In this document: positions 21,179 through 33,046 of the stretch, piece after piece | How positions within the stretch are numbered: position 1 is the first letter of the stretch | How the letters are laid out: each line of letters begins with the position of its first letter | Assembly (NCBI GenBank): GCA_914767715.1 | Contig: OU612074.1 | Coordinates: forward strand, 9,503,501-9,563,500 | Direction: 5' to 3' | DNA length: 60,000 bases | Source: Membranipora membranacea | Taxonomy: Eukaryota > Bryozoa > Gymnolaemata > Cheilostomatida > Membraniporidae | Position numbers and translations under genes: made by a program | Notes under the pieces: generated by a model | Database searches by the model: none | Seen by the model: only the letters and a program-made list of their open reading frames with translations | What the model was told of the DNA's origin: nothing

Positions 21179-22968
21179 GTGAAGTTCAAGCTGTGCTTCA
21201 TAGCTTTGCTCTCAAGTAAAATTCAAATAGGCAAATTCATTATTTGTGTAGACATAAGTTTTTACATAACCATTTCATACATTATTGAAAGTTCAATTGT
21301 AGGGAAAAGAGACATTAGGTAATTCGATAGCCGGAACTGACGACCAGTTTATAATTATTGTTTACCGGCTAAGAAAAAACTGACACAGATTTTGCAGCAC
21401 ATTGAAACAAATAATTCGTGTGGTGTGGTGTGGTGGTAACTTGACTGTATGTCTATTTCTTTTAGTGGTTCTTTGTGTTCGGAGGGTTATGGGCCAAGCA
21501 ATAGAGACGGTGGTATCAACAGTTGAGTACATAGGATGTTTTGCTGGGGTACCTAGCGAGTCCAGTTTATCAACACAAGTAATGAATAACCTGATGAATG
21601 TATCACAATGTATAAATGAATGCGCAGGTAAGTAATTTTCGCACTTCTTATAATAATCAAAGTCTTCTAATGTTTTACTGATCCAACACAAAGTTCTGTA
21701 TGACCAAGTTTTAACCGAATAGGAAATCAGTCTCGAATGAACGAATACTTGGGTTTTTGCATCACATTTCCATTCTGCTGAGCCATATTTGTTGCTGCTA
21801 GACTGAGGCGAATTGAAAAATGGCACATACAGTGCAGTTCATTTAATTCAATCCTCTGAAGACAACAAAACTCGTTCTAATTAAGGAGAGTCTGAATTAA
21901 GTGACATTAGAATGCATTGAGATCTGGCTGAAGGGACCAACTTTCCTTGTCTGAATTAACAGAAGTTTTGAATTATAAAGTTTGAATTCACAAACTTACA
22001 CCGTAGTTCGATCTCAGTATTATTGGTGCAGCATTGCATACTATTATTGTGATATACTTTGCCAATTGCACAATTCGGGAACTTTGGTTAATAAGTTCAT
22101 TTTTTCCAATACTAGTTCTCTGCAAAATTTATTTTCTTGCCATCAATCAATCAAATTTGATGCTTTAATTCAGGGACAAAAGCAGACAAATAAGATTTAT
22201 ATAGTTTTCACTTATGCGATTGCAGTAGAGATAACTTTACTGAGCAGATGACAGTGAAATATAATTTTTTTACAGCAAGGCAGCAGAATTATGCACCAGT
22301 CTCACAGCAGAGATGCAGATTTTGGACATCGCGACTCAGTATTTAACCTTGCATCAATATGTATTGCGGTGGACAAAAAAGACTGAGTGTATTCAAAATC
22401 AACTATGGTAGGGGACACGGTCAGAATATGTTCATTTCAAATCCGTTTGCATCCAGCTTTAGCCTTTTATTTTCTATGTTGACAATCAACCTAAAATGGA
22501 TTCTGTTGATATCAGATCTGAACAGATATTTATTCAAAATAATGGCTGAGGTCAAGCAAGTGACACTGAATGGACCTGACCTATAAAATGAGACAAAGAA
22601 TCAAGCATTGGCTATAGAAGATTGAATTTCAGGTAGTTATATTTACTGTTTGCATTTCATTGTAGATGATGAAGATAATGAAAGAGCAGGGTACTCCCAA
22701 TTCAGACAGGCCAGTAAGTCACCTGAATGTGTGCGGGGTTTCTATGATCAGGTCCATTAATGGAACGGTATTGCTACAGTCAGCTGCCTATTACTGTGCT
22801 GTAAGCATTCACAGATGTAAAGTTTTCTGCTTCGATCCTGACACAAACATGTGCAATCTGTTCTGGATGGTAAGCCATTCTTCTAGAAACAGTTTGAACC
22901 CCTTTTGGTATTATGATTATCCACTCAGCACCCATATGAGGCCAGAAATACCGATCAGTGACATCTGA
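21179..22968 (+). pseudogene. WSC/PAN-like protein, copy C (decayed)
   Basis: The exon positions are homologous to the other copies: 21179-21215, 21466-21627, 22276-22407 and from 22666. The first exon is exactly 37 bp as in A, B and D, but its ATG is GTG (KFKLCFIALLS follows). No in-frame ATG lies upstream before a TAA at 21101. Exon 2 is intact (STVEYIGCF, SQCINECAG). Exon 3 has lost about 40 bp covering several WSC cysteines and contains an in-frame TAA at 22344-22346, although its end (MYCGGQKRLSVFKINY) survives. Exon 4 starts in the expected phase but shifts frame before the PAN-like part (VCGVSMIRSINGT, HRCKVFCFDP, MCNLFW), which is open to 22968. Four independent lesions make this a pseudogene. 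Confidence 0.85.
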
Positions 22969-23094
22969 TTCAAACTGTTTATCATGAAACCCTGGGTGGT
23001 ATTCTGGTTTGAGCTCTTTTTCACTAGGTATCAAGCATTGAGGCATGAATATGTTGCAATTTAAAATTTACTGAACCCCAAACGATACAGGTAA

Positions 23095-25165
23095 TACAAT
23101 ACAACATGGTTTGGTGCCACTATCGAGTATTAGCAGCTCTCAATGCAATACAAACCAGTAAGAATCGATATGTGCTTATGTTCAACAGTGTTTTGACGTA
23201 TTCTATTATTTCTAAAATTATTTTGCTTTTCTGGCCTCACACAGACACACCTTGCCTCTCAGAGGCGTTCTATTTCTATTGTTTTCTATTCTTGGTATGT
23301 GCCTGAGGATTTCAATAAACACTTGTCAAAATGTCAAGTTTTGCAAACTTTATATTTATAATCAGATTCTCATGCATTAATAATCAAATTGAAATGTTTT
23401 ACAGTGTACATGTATGGATAATTATTTTCATCCAATAATCATCCTAAAATTCAGATGTTTCAACCTCAAACCAAAGAAATTGATGATTTCAAATCTGATA
23501 TCATCCTCAACGAGCTGCAAGAAATAATGGTCATCAAAACTACCATCCTACCTGCCATTCTTGTATTGTATTATACACAAGCTAATCAACAAAATATTAT
23601 GATGATGTGTTGCTACCGATGCTCTCTTATATCACGCTGAAACTTGCGAGAACATCAGCATATAATGCTTGATATGAGACTATTTTGATTGGAGAATAGT
23701 TATTTCAGATCCATTCCAAAATAATAAGATCACAATAACAGATAGCATAAAATATTTTAAAGGGCAACCAGGGTTCTCATCAATTGATAACAGATTGCAT
23801 CTTATGCATAGGGAAAAAGACCAAATCTAGATTGGATGATTATATAGTGAAAATTCTTTTTTATCATTTCATCCATCAGGTGTTAAAATGCTGCTCAAAC
23901 TCAACTAATAGTGAAACTCACAGAGCAGTTTCCTGTTCCTGTTATATTTAGCATTATATTATTACAGCAATATCTTGAACCTCTCACAGTGAATTAAAAC
24001 GCTGTCATTGCCAATGGTTAACATATATGATGTTTTTCTTTCCAATATTTCCAGTCCTGCTTCTGCTAGACACACCAACTTTTGACCAAATCTTCCCAGC
24101 TACTTACTCTTAAAGGCGACTTTTTTGAGTTATGGAAAACTATGGAAAACATCTCTCTAACTACTGACTGACTGACTGACTAATTATTGATTTTTCCTCA
24201 TTTTAGGCCTGCGCCAATACCAAAATCTTATTCGGCTCGTACAATGCAAGTCACTCAAAATCCATTGAACAATGCTTTTATACTTTTGGACGCTAACTTC
24301 AATAACCACCAATTGGGAATAAGTCTCAATTCCATTTTGTTTCTAAATGTAATGCCTAAGGGAAACATATCTATTGCAATGCTCAGCCCTAATCTGGGGA
24401 AAAATCGCATTTAATTCACTGAGCTATTGAGCTGAAGTGTAATTCAGCTAAGAGTCAGCAACTCATTTGAGTTTTAAATGGTGTCATACACAAAGATGAT
24501 GCTGCATAACAAATTTGTTACTACCATATATGCATTGCTGTGAAACCCTGGTTGCCGTTTAAGTTTGGTCTGATAAACATCATTATCATATTAGTTTCAT
24601 CTCCTGTTCAAGTATCATCAATGGTGAAATATTCTTTCACAATGTAATGTGACATGGGTCAACATCGACAAAAGAATGAAAGTTATTTTCAAACAAACTT
24701 ATTTGACATTTCATTGAATTGATTATACCACTTTACAAAAAATTATTGCACCTGACTATATATTTGATTCAGTTTTATCATAATATGTTCTAGGCTACGA
24801 CACTGCTCTGTGATCACTCTTTTGTTTATAGCTAGGACTTCAAAATGTCAAATATACATGTGGCTCCACAACAGACAAATAGGCTACACCAAGGTGCTAC
24901 ACAGCACTTGGCTTACGATTGTTCAATTTGAATTAAACTGCCAATCATTTTGTAGTTGTTTACCTACATCTGCTTCCACAAATAACAGAGGAATAGGCCA
25001 AGCATTTCGTCTGTACTTTATATGATTGTGATGATAAGTGTTGGATGGTCAATCTGAGGGATCCGGCAGATCTATCCTAGCTATTCTATGCATCTTACCA
25101 TGCTTAGAAAGCCAGAATCCAATGGATATTCTGAAAAAACAAATTGGATAAACGCATCCCTGGGG
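23095..25165 (+). repeat. Segmental duplication, copy 1 (inverted copy at 57513-58830)
   Basis: Matching landmarks, read on the plus strand here and on the minus strand at 57.5-58.8 kb, are CTCTCAATNCAATACAAACC, GATATGTGCTTA, CTCAGAGG/CTTAG with GTTCTATTTCTA, AACCTCAAANCCAAAGAAAT, CAACTCNTTTGAG, GTGTCATACACAAAGATGAT and TAGCTATTCTATGCATCTT. The similarity is high over most of the length, so the duplication is fairly recent. Confidence 0.8.
23987..24421. mobile_element. 435-bp insertion with short terminal inverted repeats (MITE-like)
   Basis: It begins CAGTGAATTAAAACGC and ends GCATTTAATTCACTG, inverted termini of about 15 bp. The inverted paralogous block reads straight through at about 57885-57900 (minus-strand TTGAACCTCTTTTGAGCTG), giving an empty site. 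The termini resemble hAT-type CAGTG ends, but I do not see an 8-bp target duplication, so the superfamily is open. It contains a (GACT)n run at about 24163-24181 and a 75-codon open frame without a recognised domain. Confidence 0.65.
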
Positions 25166-26579
25166 ACCAAAAAAACCTGATATCTATGTCGCCATTCTCC
25201 CTCCAGCAGTCAGGGACCCTCCACATTGGACAGTCCCCATATTAGACAGTTTTCTGAGCTCGAATCTGAGTAGACTCCACTTGGTTGGTAAACTAAGTGA
25301 CAACTAGGCTTATAATGGAAACAGGTCATCATAGGTAAGAAACTTATTTCGATTCATCGCCTGCACCAGTGATAACTCATTGAACATGGTTAAGGAACAA
25401 ACTTTGGTATTTGGTTTCTCATTCATAACATTTTTTGAATGTTTTTTTGATTGATCAGCTATCAAACTTTTACTAATCTGAATTAATGTTTCCCACTAAG
25501 TTTTAAATCATGCAGATAGTAAATCCGAAAGAGTAGATAGTTCTCCGGCAAAAGTAATTCAGACTTATATCAGTGTCTGTTAAACTGTGCTCACATAGAG
25601 AGAGGACAATAGAGCTCAATAAATCCCTGAACAACAACGAACAACTCTGGATTAATCAGATATCCAGCCAGTAACTAGTAAATTATCCAAACATATTTGA
25701 AAATCCTTGAAACAGGTCCAAAAGCTCAAAAATTTAGTGACAAAAAGTCATAAAGGTGATCACTCACTTTTGGTGTGTTCCATGCAGAGAACCATCAGAA
25801 GCAGACATCTCTATTCCTGCCAAAACCAAGTTCTCTCAAAACATTGCTGCGATCTGATGAAATTTGCTGTTGTTTCAAGTAAGTATAAACATCCTCCCTA
25901 TCATTGTCATAAGTGCAAGTTAGTTATGGCTATTACTTATTTTATCATTGGATTCCTATGAATTTTTTTGAATGCCTTATAAACAATTTTACACTTGTGA
26001 GGAGCCAACTCCCAAGTTTTAAAAACTTAATGTTAGAAAATCCATGCCATTTTAGGCCCAACAAGCAGTGTTTGAAACATTCATGATGGTGACTGCTTCT
26101 CACAATGCCAATCGGACTATTATATATATAACAATATATAAAACATGATAAGGTCATGTGTTTGGTGAGCCTTTTACGCAGGATTATGACAACCAAAATA
26201 TTTTACCAACTATGCAAGGAATTATGAAAGGCTTGAGTTATTAAATTATGTTTATGTAAATGTTGACTTTTTTTTCGAATCCAAGTCACAACTACTTCGT
26301 TATCTTTCAGCAGCATCATAAACATAAGCATTAAAGACCGCATAATTTATGGACAGAACCAGTATGGTTAGCTGAATTGTTTTGATGAAGGCATATGTCT
26401 GCAAACTGTTACATATGCCGCTACATCTGAACCTACCAACATACCAAGTTATCCCACTTTTTTTGTTCTTTGCATGTAGTTTTTTAGCACAAAACCGGTT
26501 GTCACGTCTTATCTCACCCTAGACGACTGCAATTGCTACCATAGGATAAGGGTTAACTGAATCTAAATATTAATTCGCC

Positions 26580-26650
26580 TACACTGGGACCTGTACCTAG
26601 GACTTCAAATCAGCAGCCTTTGATGATAGCCACTTGGCCACACCAAAAAC
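26580..26650 (-). repeat. Degenerate tRNA-like sequence (possible SINE head)
   Basis: On the minus strand, TGGCCAAGTGGCT matches a type-II tRNA A-box region and is followed by GGCTGCTGATTTGAAGTCC, which resembles a tRNA-Ser/Leu anticodon arm. The B box (GGTTCRANNCC) is degenerate, so this is not a functional tRNA gene. It could be a tRNA-derived SINE relic. Confidence 0.35.
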
Positions 26651-26807
26651 TTCCAAAAATATCTTAGCATTGTATATGGTTTTCTTACAATATCTGTCTG
26701 CACAATGCTGTAGGTCAATTCTCCATACTGATTTTCTATTACTTTTTGTTGTATGAACATGCTTGCCATAAAAACGACACAGTTCATGCCAGTACCTTGC
26801 GTAAGGA

Positions 26808-26839
26808 ATGAAGTTGATACTGCGCTGTTTGGCGTTCAG
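26808..26839 (+). pseudogene. Orphan signal-peptide exon of a WSC/PAN gene
   Basis: Here ATGAAG, then CTGCGCTGTTTGGCGTTCAG followed by GT, matches exon 1 of copies A and D (MK-x-x-LRC-x-AF) but is 32 bp instead of 37, so its phase no longer fits. No WSC or PAN exon follows before copy D begins at 28317. It is best read as the remnant of a sixth copy, or of a duplicated first exon. Confidence 0.6.
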
Positions 26840-27479
26840 GTTCTCATCGATAGCCATACTGATATTCAATGCTTATCAGTGAATAACAGCCTGGCTAACA
26901 ATAAGCAAACAAATATTCAGGCTTTGAACCATGAGAAGAAGCTTAAAAAAACAGTAAATATAACTTTTAATGTATATCACATTTTAGAAGGTCTCCAGCC
27001 GGCTTTACAGAAACTTATCGCATAGAAACATGTAGACATGAAATTCGGCTAAGCACACCCCTGAGCAAGGTAGGAGTGGACGAGCTAGGCTAATAGCAAC
27101 TTTCCCTTGGAAACTATCAATTGTATATTGAGTTATTGTTGCAATTTGTATGTAGCGATGTCTATAATTCAAACAAGAGAGATTAAAGAGTTGAGATTAA
27201 AAAGCGTGAACAAATTATAGTGGCAGAGCTAAAATTTGAAAATGTATGGCTAACGTTAACACAATGATTTTCCAATGCATTGTCTATAGTAGATTCATTT
27301 GATTTGAATTTTGGTTTGCATTCTAATAAATCAATCTCATGGGATGATTGGCATCCATAGCAAGCATGTGCGGGAAAAAATTATACCATACGAAACAGAA
27401 CAAGTATGGTATACACACAGGAGCATAAATGTAAATCCGCTCTTAAATTATTGACATTTAGTAATATGGAGGAATATTT

Positions 27480-27660
27480 CCCCAGTCAGTGTTATACAAC
27501 ATAATATGAAGGTATTTCAAATTCAAATTGGAATTACAAAAATCAGTCGGGAACAGCCTAATTGAATATGGCAGAGCGATGGTTTTTGTTTGAGAGGATA
27601 CATCATTTTTATCTCACAATTGTACCCTTGTTCAACAACCTGATAGGATGAAGGAGCTCT
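27480..27660 (+). repeat. Duplicated upstream module (in front of copy D)
   Basis: This is the inverted counterpart of 13815-14020 and 57185-57400; landmarks are GGGAACAGCCTAATTGAATA, GAGCGATGGTTT and CAATTGTACCCTTGTTCAA. It lies about 0.65 kb upstream of exon 1 of copy D, like the module in front of copy A. Confidence 0.65.
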
Positions 27661-28316
27661 AGGCTTGGTAACTGGTACTATATGTCCTGTCAATACTGTA
27701 ATGGATTAACTGACAATTTTCCAATCATTGATAACTGTCTCTTTTGAATGTGATGGCAGGCATAAAACATCAAGCAAAAGAAAATAGAAATACAAATTCA
27801 GTATTAGAATTCAGAGTCAGAATTGATGAAGCTTAAGTCTCTCATTTCAGATTCAGACAAGGTTGCATGAAGCAGACATGGATAAACATGCATTAATATG
27901 ATATACTTCCATATATATTATGATATTTTTGTTTAGTGATCATAAACTCAAGTTTATTTCAGCTTAATTTCCATAAACTCTTTAGCCCTTGAACTTGTGA
28001 GTGAAATAGGAGATTTTTAATATCCTCTGAAGTCTCTCTATAGCTTAAAAGTGTTTATGAAATAATTTCCTTAAGTGAAAAGTTTACCCTCACAAGTTCA
28101 ATTGTAAGAAGATTGTTATCGACCAATTGGTGTTTTGAAAATCACTGCTTTACTATACTAAAAGAACTCTTTATCTTCACTAATCGATTTATGAAGGAAA
28201 TTATATAGGTAATCATGTTATCATTTTATATTAGAAGCGATAATTCAGTACACAGTACATAGTTCAGTACATAGCGTGTCTTCAGCTTTCATTCTTCTCT
28301 ATTTTGATCGTCAGGA

Positions 28317-30243
28317 ATGAAGTTCCTACTGCGCTGCTTAGCATACTGCTCAGGTATAAATTTCAACATTCATATTTGTGTTGTTCCTAGTTCTAAGTGG
28401 TGATGGAAAGATCTTTTGGGGAGAGCTTGCACTGTTGATTTTGTTATTTCGATTTCAAAGATTTTGCCAATTATGATAAATTTAAAGAGTTGACAAGTAT
28501 TTGGTTGCTTTAAACTTATTAGCATGTCTATGATTGTTTATAGTAGCAGCATCGGGCATTTGGATACTAAGAAGTCAAGCTATAGACATAGCAGTATCAT
28601 CTGTTGAGTACATGGGATGTTACAATCCGGTCCCTAGCGACTATAGTTTATCGACACGTCTAGTGATTAACTCCCTGATTGATGTATCACAGTGTATAGA
28701 CAAATGTTCAGGTAAAGATGTACATGCGCTAAAAGCGCAGTATTTCAATTGCTGATTGCGAATAGTATAAGATCCTTAAGTATTGTGCAGCCTTATGTAA
28801 TTACAACCTAATGAGTTGAAAATATTTTAAGAGTTTGGTTAGTAGAAGGAATAAAATTGTGTTAGCTATCACCACAATCAATATTGAGGGTCTTAACATA
28901 AAAAGTAACAATATCTATGTCAAATTAAAGGTCAGTTTAATTTATTGCAGTTGCAGAAAAGTTAGAGTTGTTCAAGACTACTGTGCAAACGCACCACTAT
29001 CATGCTTCTCATCTCTCTTCAAGCAAAAATATGGTCTTACAATACCTGATTACTTCAATTTCTCACAATTCAATCAAATTAACAAGACCCTTGTTTGCAT
29101 TCAAGACCCATCCAATTTTGTCCATGATGACAAACAGAAAATGTTGAAGTCAAATCTTTGATGGATGATCATGAGACGAGAGCAGAATCTATTTGGCAAA
29201 GGAAGTTACGAATGGTTTATATTCACAGTCCTGGTTAAAATGCACTTAGTAGATTGCTTAGGCTTGGTACAAAAAAAACAGATCAAAATTGGTAATTGAC
29301 CTTTTTTTCAGAACAGCAGAATGAGTATGCAGTAGTTATCAGACAGGAGTGCTACTGTGTAGATACAGGTTTCGAATACCGTTTAACAGTTGCTAACTTT
29401 CTTTGTGATTTCATCTGTGCTGGCAATGTCAATGTATATTGTGGAGGAGAAGGCAGATTCAGTGTATTCAAAATCAACTACGGTAGGCAAAGTTATCAAC
29501 CAGGGAGGTACAGAGAAGGAGTGGAAACGAAATGTAGCCTGTGACTTAACAAGGCTGTTTCCAAGGGTTGTACTAATATGGTCCCTCCATTTAAATTCAT
29601 TTAAGTCCTCAGTCTTTTTCCATGTCTGTCTCCAGTTGAAAATTATTTAAATATTTGACATGTTTACTCAATGGTAAAGAGAGGACAATTACCAGTGGTG
29701 ACAAACAACAATTTGAAATGAGAGGCCGTTTCCACTCCTTTTTCAAACTCCTTGTATCAACATTTTTTTACAGTATTTGTTCTACTGTTTGATCTGACTT
29801 TTGTTTGAGAGATGTTAATCATCAGTATGGATATAAGACCTCAGCGGATACCCAATTCAGTTATAAATGTAAAATGAAGACTTTAAGTCTTCAACCCTTG
29901 GTAACCCATAATGTGTCCAAGCATTGGCCCTAGCATGTGTGTTTAACTGGATTTAGATTAAAATGATCCAATAATATTTGTAGATGTTGAAAGTGATGTC
30001 AGAAATGGTAATTTCAAGTTTATGGAAACCATACAGGAGCTGGGTTGTCTCGGAGGTTCTATGATCAGGTCTCTCAATGGCATATTATCGGTAGAGTCAT
30101 GTGCTTATCACTGCGCCAAAAGCATTCACAGATGTAAATTATTCTGCTTTGATCCTAACACAGGTGAATGTAACATTTTCTGGTCAGTTGATATTTTCAG
30201 TATCAATAATTTGAACATGTTCCTATATTATATAGAACCGTAA
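28317..30243 (+). CDS. WSC/PAN-like secreted protein, copy D (intact)
   Basis: Exons: 28317-28353, 28544-28711, 29312-29482 and 29984-30243; all introns are GT-AG and phase 1; 636 bp, 211 aa. The signal peptide is split over exons 1-2 (MKFLLRCLAYCS, then VAASGIWILRSQA). The WSC domain spans exons 2-3: SVEYMGCY, SQCIDKC, QECYCVDTG, FLCDFICAGN and VYCGGEGRFSVFKINY, eight cysteines in the family spacing. Exon 4 is the PAN/Apple-like module: LGCLGGSMIRSLNG, ESCAYHC, HRCKLFCFDP, GECNIFWSV, ending YYIEP and TAA. It has no membrane anchor, so secretion is expected. It is the reference copy, with no lesion seen, and closest in exon 4 to copy A. Sugar or matrix binding is inferred from the domains only. 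Confidence 0.88.
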
Positions 30244-33046
30244 AACTTCCAAGTTGTGGGAACAGATTAAAAATCTTTAAATATTGATTTTGAAATACTT
30301 CACTCACCAGCAACAAATGACTCCTTATAAAGGTGAAAGCCTAATGTCTTGACCTCTTTGTCTCCAAGTATGGGACGATGAGGCAGCAACATTTGGTTTT
30401 TTTTTGCCATAGTGGGATATTGTGAAAGGATAATGATTTTAATATTTTCTAAATACACTCAATAAATGTTTTCCAATATAAGAATTCTCAAACTCCTATT
30501 GCAGACATCACTACATTATATAGGGGATTCCAGGTGACTTCGTATACAAACAAGGACATCTCAACATGAGATGTCCAATCTTTTGACATCGTCTAGGTGG
30601 CATCAATGCTAACTTCGAGACTTCTTCTGCTACATCAGTTTATTGTTTACGCTGTTCCAAAATATATCGATCTGAAAACCACAATGCATACAGTATATTG
30701 ATTTAGCAATGTAACTAGCTTTCCTTGCAATCATCAGTTTGAATTTCATGACTCCTTTGATTTTTCTCATCAGACTTCGTTGTCAAGATGATCTTTTCCA
30801 TCCAGTTGATGACTGCTCGACATGAACTGTTATCATAATTGTTTTGTCTTCTGAACAATGACATAGCATACAAAGTGAAAATAATATTGCTTGTGTTCTG
30901 CTATGAACTAGTGTAATTAAAGCTACTTGAAAATAACTTCTACAGATTCAATTTGCTGCATGTAGGCCATCTGCGCATCGTACAATAATAAATTATGAGC
31001 TTCAGTGCCACTGATAGAATACACATTTCAATCCCAACAAACAATCTCAGAGTAATTATACCGTTAACAGACAACTAAGGTTAGGCGCAATCTCTCCATG
31101 TACTTAGTGGTTGCTTATGTATTAAGCTGTGATGATGATTTCCTATTACACATTATGCAGGCAAGTACACGCCCCCTCCTTAACTTTATAGATCCTGGCA
31201 GATTTGTCAGAGTATTATCTTTCGTAAGTGTTAATCTTGATACATACAAAGTCATCTCAGTTCGAAAATCATCAACGAAAACAATATATTTGCTTGCAAT
31301 GAAAAGAATTAACAATTTTCGTTGAGTTCATAAACAAAACATAGCTTCTCAATTAAATTCAGTTGATTGGAGCCATGGGGTTAGGGGCTTCTGACTGCCC
31401 TGTGGTGTAGACCTAGAGGTTATACCTTGGATTTTATTGCTGAGTATGTTGCCCCCCGCTGAAAGTGAATTTCATTTTGATTTGTATTTAGATGTGCCAG
31501 GGGGGTCTGCTACTTTATAGGTGAGTTTACACGAAGTCTTTTTTGGTCGTTTTTGGCAATGTTGACAATTTTTGGACGTTTATAGAGAGTTGTCTTCCCA
31601 TCCCACAATTTTTGAGCGATTTTAGAAATATTTTCCACTTTAGAAAACGAAAATTTGTCTTCTCTCTGTCCTAATTAAGGGTGGACCAAGAATGACAATA
31701 TTGGAAAAAGAAGTCAAATTAAAACTTTTGCAAAAATGTTGGCAATGTATGAAAAGATTCAGAAAAGGTTGTATGAGTAGACAGCTAAAAAATATGTAGG
31801 CATTGTTATGCTAAAAACATCCTAGTATAAATTAACCATTTGATAACCAGTCATAAGAATTATCAGTCACCCACTGCAATAAATCAGTCAACTCCTCAAG
31901 TATGCACTGATCATTGTAAAACATTTATACATAATCGCTAATTTTGAGTAAAACTTTATACATTTTGCTTTGATTGACGGGACAATCCCACCCTCTCCGC
32001 CGGGGCAATACACTTATAACACTTTTGGTATCAGCAATTTAAACGATGGTCTGCTTTTTCATCCTACTTCCTTAAAATGTTCAACAATTAAGCAAATACA
32101 CCTGATTCCCCTGGTCTCCCCTGCAGGACTGTTAATCACAGTGTTGTTTATTAGTTATAGATGCCCAGTTAGTATCCGAATGGTCAACACTGATACCTTG
32201 CCTGACAGCCACAGATGCGATAAGAGAGATAGCACAAAGGAGCAAAGGACTAAGGGCAACGCATGTTTTAAAAGATTGGAGCATAGGTAAGACCAGGCTA
32301 ATTAGGCACCATTAGTTTTCTTTGAGCAATTGATGATTGTTCCGCTCAACAAAATTCGGAGGCTTCTGAAAAAGCTTTTAACAAAAAAACAATTTTTTTA
32401 GGCCTTGCTAAGGCAAGGAGAAAAAAAACACAAATCATTGATAGTTGCATTGCTGAAGTAGTTCATAGAGCTTCCTCACGAAACTAAGCCCAAATATCAT
32501 CGCTTTACATGGCAAGGGTTGTGAGGTTTAGAGTTTGGTCATACCATATCAGCCACAATATCCACTGCTCCGACCGAAATGCTACACCGTGCCCTTAAGA
32601 ACTTTGAAACTGGTAATGGTGGCTCATCAGTTTAGATGGTTCAAAATATGATTGCCATTACAGTTATCAAATATGTTACAATCCTAAATCAGTTGTGAAA
32701 CCAATTTTTAAAGCCAAGAGAAAAATTTATAATAATATAATTGGCAAATAGCACTATAGCCATAATTATCGAGCTGTTAATCAATATATTGGGAAATCTT
32801 AAAATATCATGGGAGTGACTAATTCAAGATTTTTCTCATCATAGTAAAAATCTCTTAAACAATATAATTGTCATATAATAATCATTTGTAAGAGATCACA
32901 CCATTCATAATATAAAATTGTTTGTAAATTATATCATAATTATTATTTATTTTATTTATCATACTGTGGAACCAAGTAAGTTATGAAGATGAAATTGATA
33001 ATGTCTTTTCAACATAGCTGGTAACTTCCAAACCAAACTAAAAACC
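30244..33046. other. Intergenic, 3' flank of copy D
   Basis: 30640-30910 contains repeats shared with the flanks of copy A (14030-14150 direct; 9050-9240 inverted). The frame at 31970-32290 is open for 106 codons, but it has no domain and no splice or start support, so I do not call it. No other features are seen. Confidence 0.5.

Larger units (their letters stand above)
22969..28316. other. Region between copies C and D: duplicated block with insertions
   Basis: 23095-25165 and 27330-27690 have inverted counterparts at 57513-58830 and 57185-57510. Relative to that counterpart this copy has extra DNA at about 23987-24421, 24690-25070 and 25170-27330. No complete gene lies here. Short open frames are unsupported, apart from the relic exon at 26808. 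Confidence 0.6.

Noticed and set aside
21362-21826. 154-codon minus-strand frame
   Set aside because: It is antisense to exon 2 of WSC copy C and has no domain or splice signals of its own.
31970-32290. 106-codon plus-strand frame starting IDGTIPPSPPGQY
   Set aside because: It opens at a non-ATG codon, shows no domain and has no clear acceptor or donor; composition is not distinctive.
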